Positions 6,037 to 6,123 of a DNA stretch of 6,123 nt are shown here, in pieces. The stretch comes from Pseudomonadota bacterium (GTDB lineage: Bacteria > Pseudomonadota > Alphaproteobacteria > Acetobacterales > Acetobacteraceae). Each line of letters begins with the position of its first letter. Position 1 is the first letter of the stretch. The notes under the pieces are model-generated. The model saw only the letters and a list, made by a program, of their open reading frames with translations, was not told the DNA's origin and did not search any database. A program made the position numbers and the translations under genes. The DNA lies in contig JAJYAF010000145.1 of the NCBI GenBank assembly GCA_021779655.1, positions 1 to 6,123 on the forward strand. Reading direction: 5' to 3'.

Positions 6037-6123
6037 TCCGGGTCACGCCGTAACCGCACCTTTCTGAATACCGAGGCAAGCGCATCCCAGATCAGCAGCC
6101 AGCCGGAAAGCGAATCGCCGATG
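5982..6123 (-). CDS. C-terminal end of a MoeB/ThiF/HesA-family adenylyltransferase, 5' end outside window
   Basis: This minus-strand frame is open from the right edge, with its first whole codon at 6122-6120, to TAG at 5982-5984. It encodes 46 residues starting IGDSLSGWLLIWDALASVFR. The segment then reads KVRLRRDPECSTCAGG. This matches the end of MoeB-type E1-like enzymes, where a G-x-LLL-x-DAL segment is followed by LRRDPxCPxC. The CSTC pair would be the second half of the structural zinc site. Such enzymes adenylate the C-terminal glycine of a sulfur-carrier protein (MoaD or ThiS). Which of the two pathways applies cannot be told from this fragment, though MoeB is the closer match. The tail overlaps the SH3-domain gene by 55 nt, suggesting coupled expression on the leftward strand. 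Confidence 0.82.
   Translation of the reverse strand, partial: IGDSLSGWLLIWDALASVFRKVRLRRDPECSTCAGGLSAAFPEAAG

Overview
The window looks like chromosomal housekeeping DNA from a GC-rich alphaproteobacterium, most likely Rhodospirillales and possibly Acetobacteraceae. The evidence is a gcrA-type cell-cycle regulator, a DUF3035/BamF-like lipoprotein directly after lspA, the ribF-ileS-lspA order, and very high GC with long shadow ORFs. No mobile element, CRISPR array, tRNA or rRNA is visible.

The left part reads rightward: ribF (5' end outside the window), a 125-bp gap with a good promoter candidate, then ileS, lspA and a BamF-like lipoprotein gene. The ileS/lspA and lspA/lipoprotein junctions are both ATGA overlaps, so these three genes look like one translationally coupled operon. 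LspA is the signal peptidase that would mature the lipoprotein encoded next to it. The ileS leader carries a tiny candidate ORF whose ATG falls where transcription should begin, and whose stop codon lies in the loop of a small hairpin.

The right part reads leftward: the 3' end of a MoeB/ThiF/HesA-family gene, a secreted protein with two bacterial SH3-like domains that overlaps it by 55 nt, and gcrA. The 121-bp gap upstream of gcrA holds a strong Shine-Dalgarno sequence, a DnaA-box-like 9-mer and a CtrA-like site. This matches the DnaA-on/CtrA-off control of gcrA known in Caulobacter. The convergent lipoprotein and gcrA genes are separated by about 126 bp. That gap holds a four-unit, roughly 25-bp GC-rich tandem repeat whose gene-proximal unit encodes the last residues and stop codon of GcrA.

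No wholly new multi-gene system is evident. The most interesting points are the gcrA control region, the repeat derived from the gcrA 3' end, and the ileS leader.
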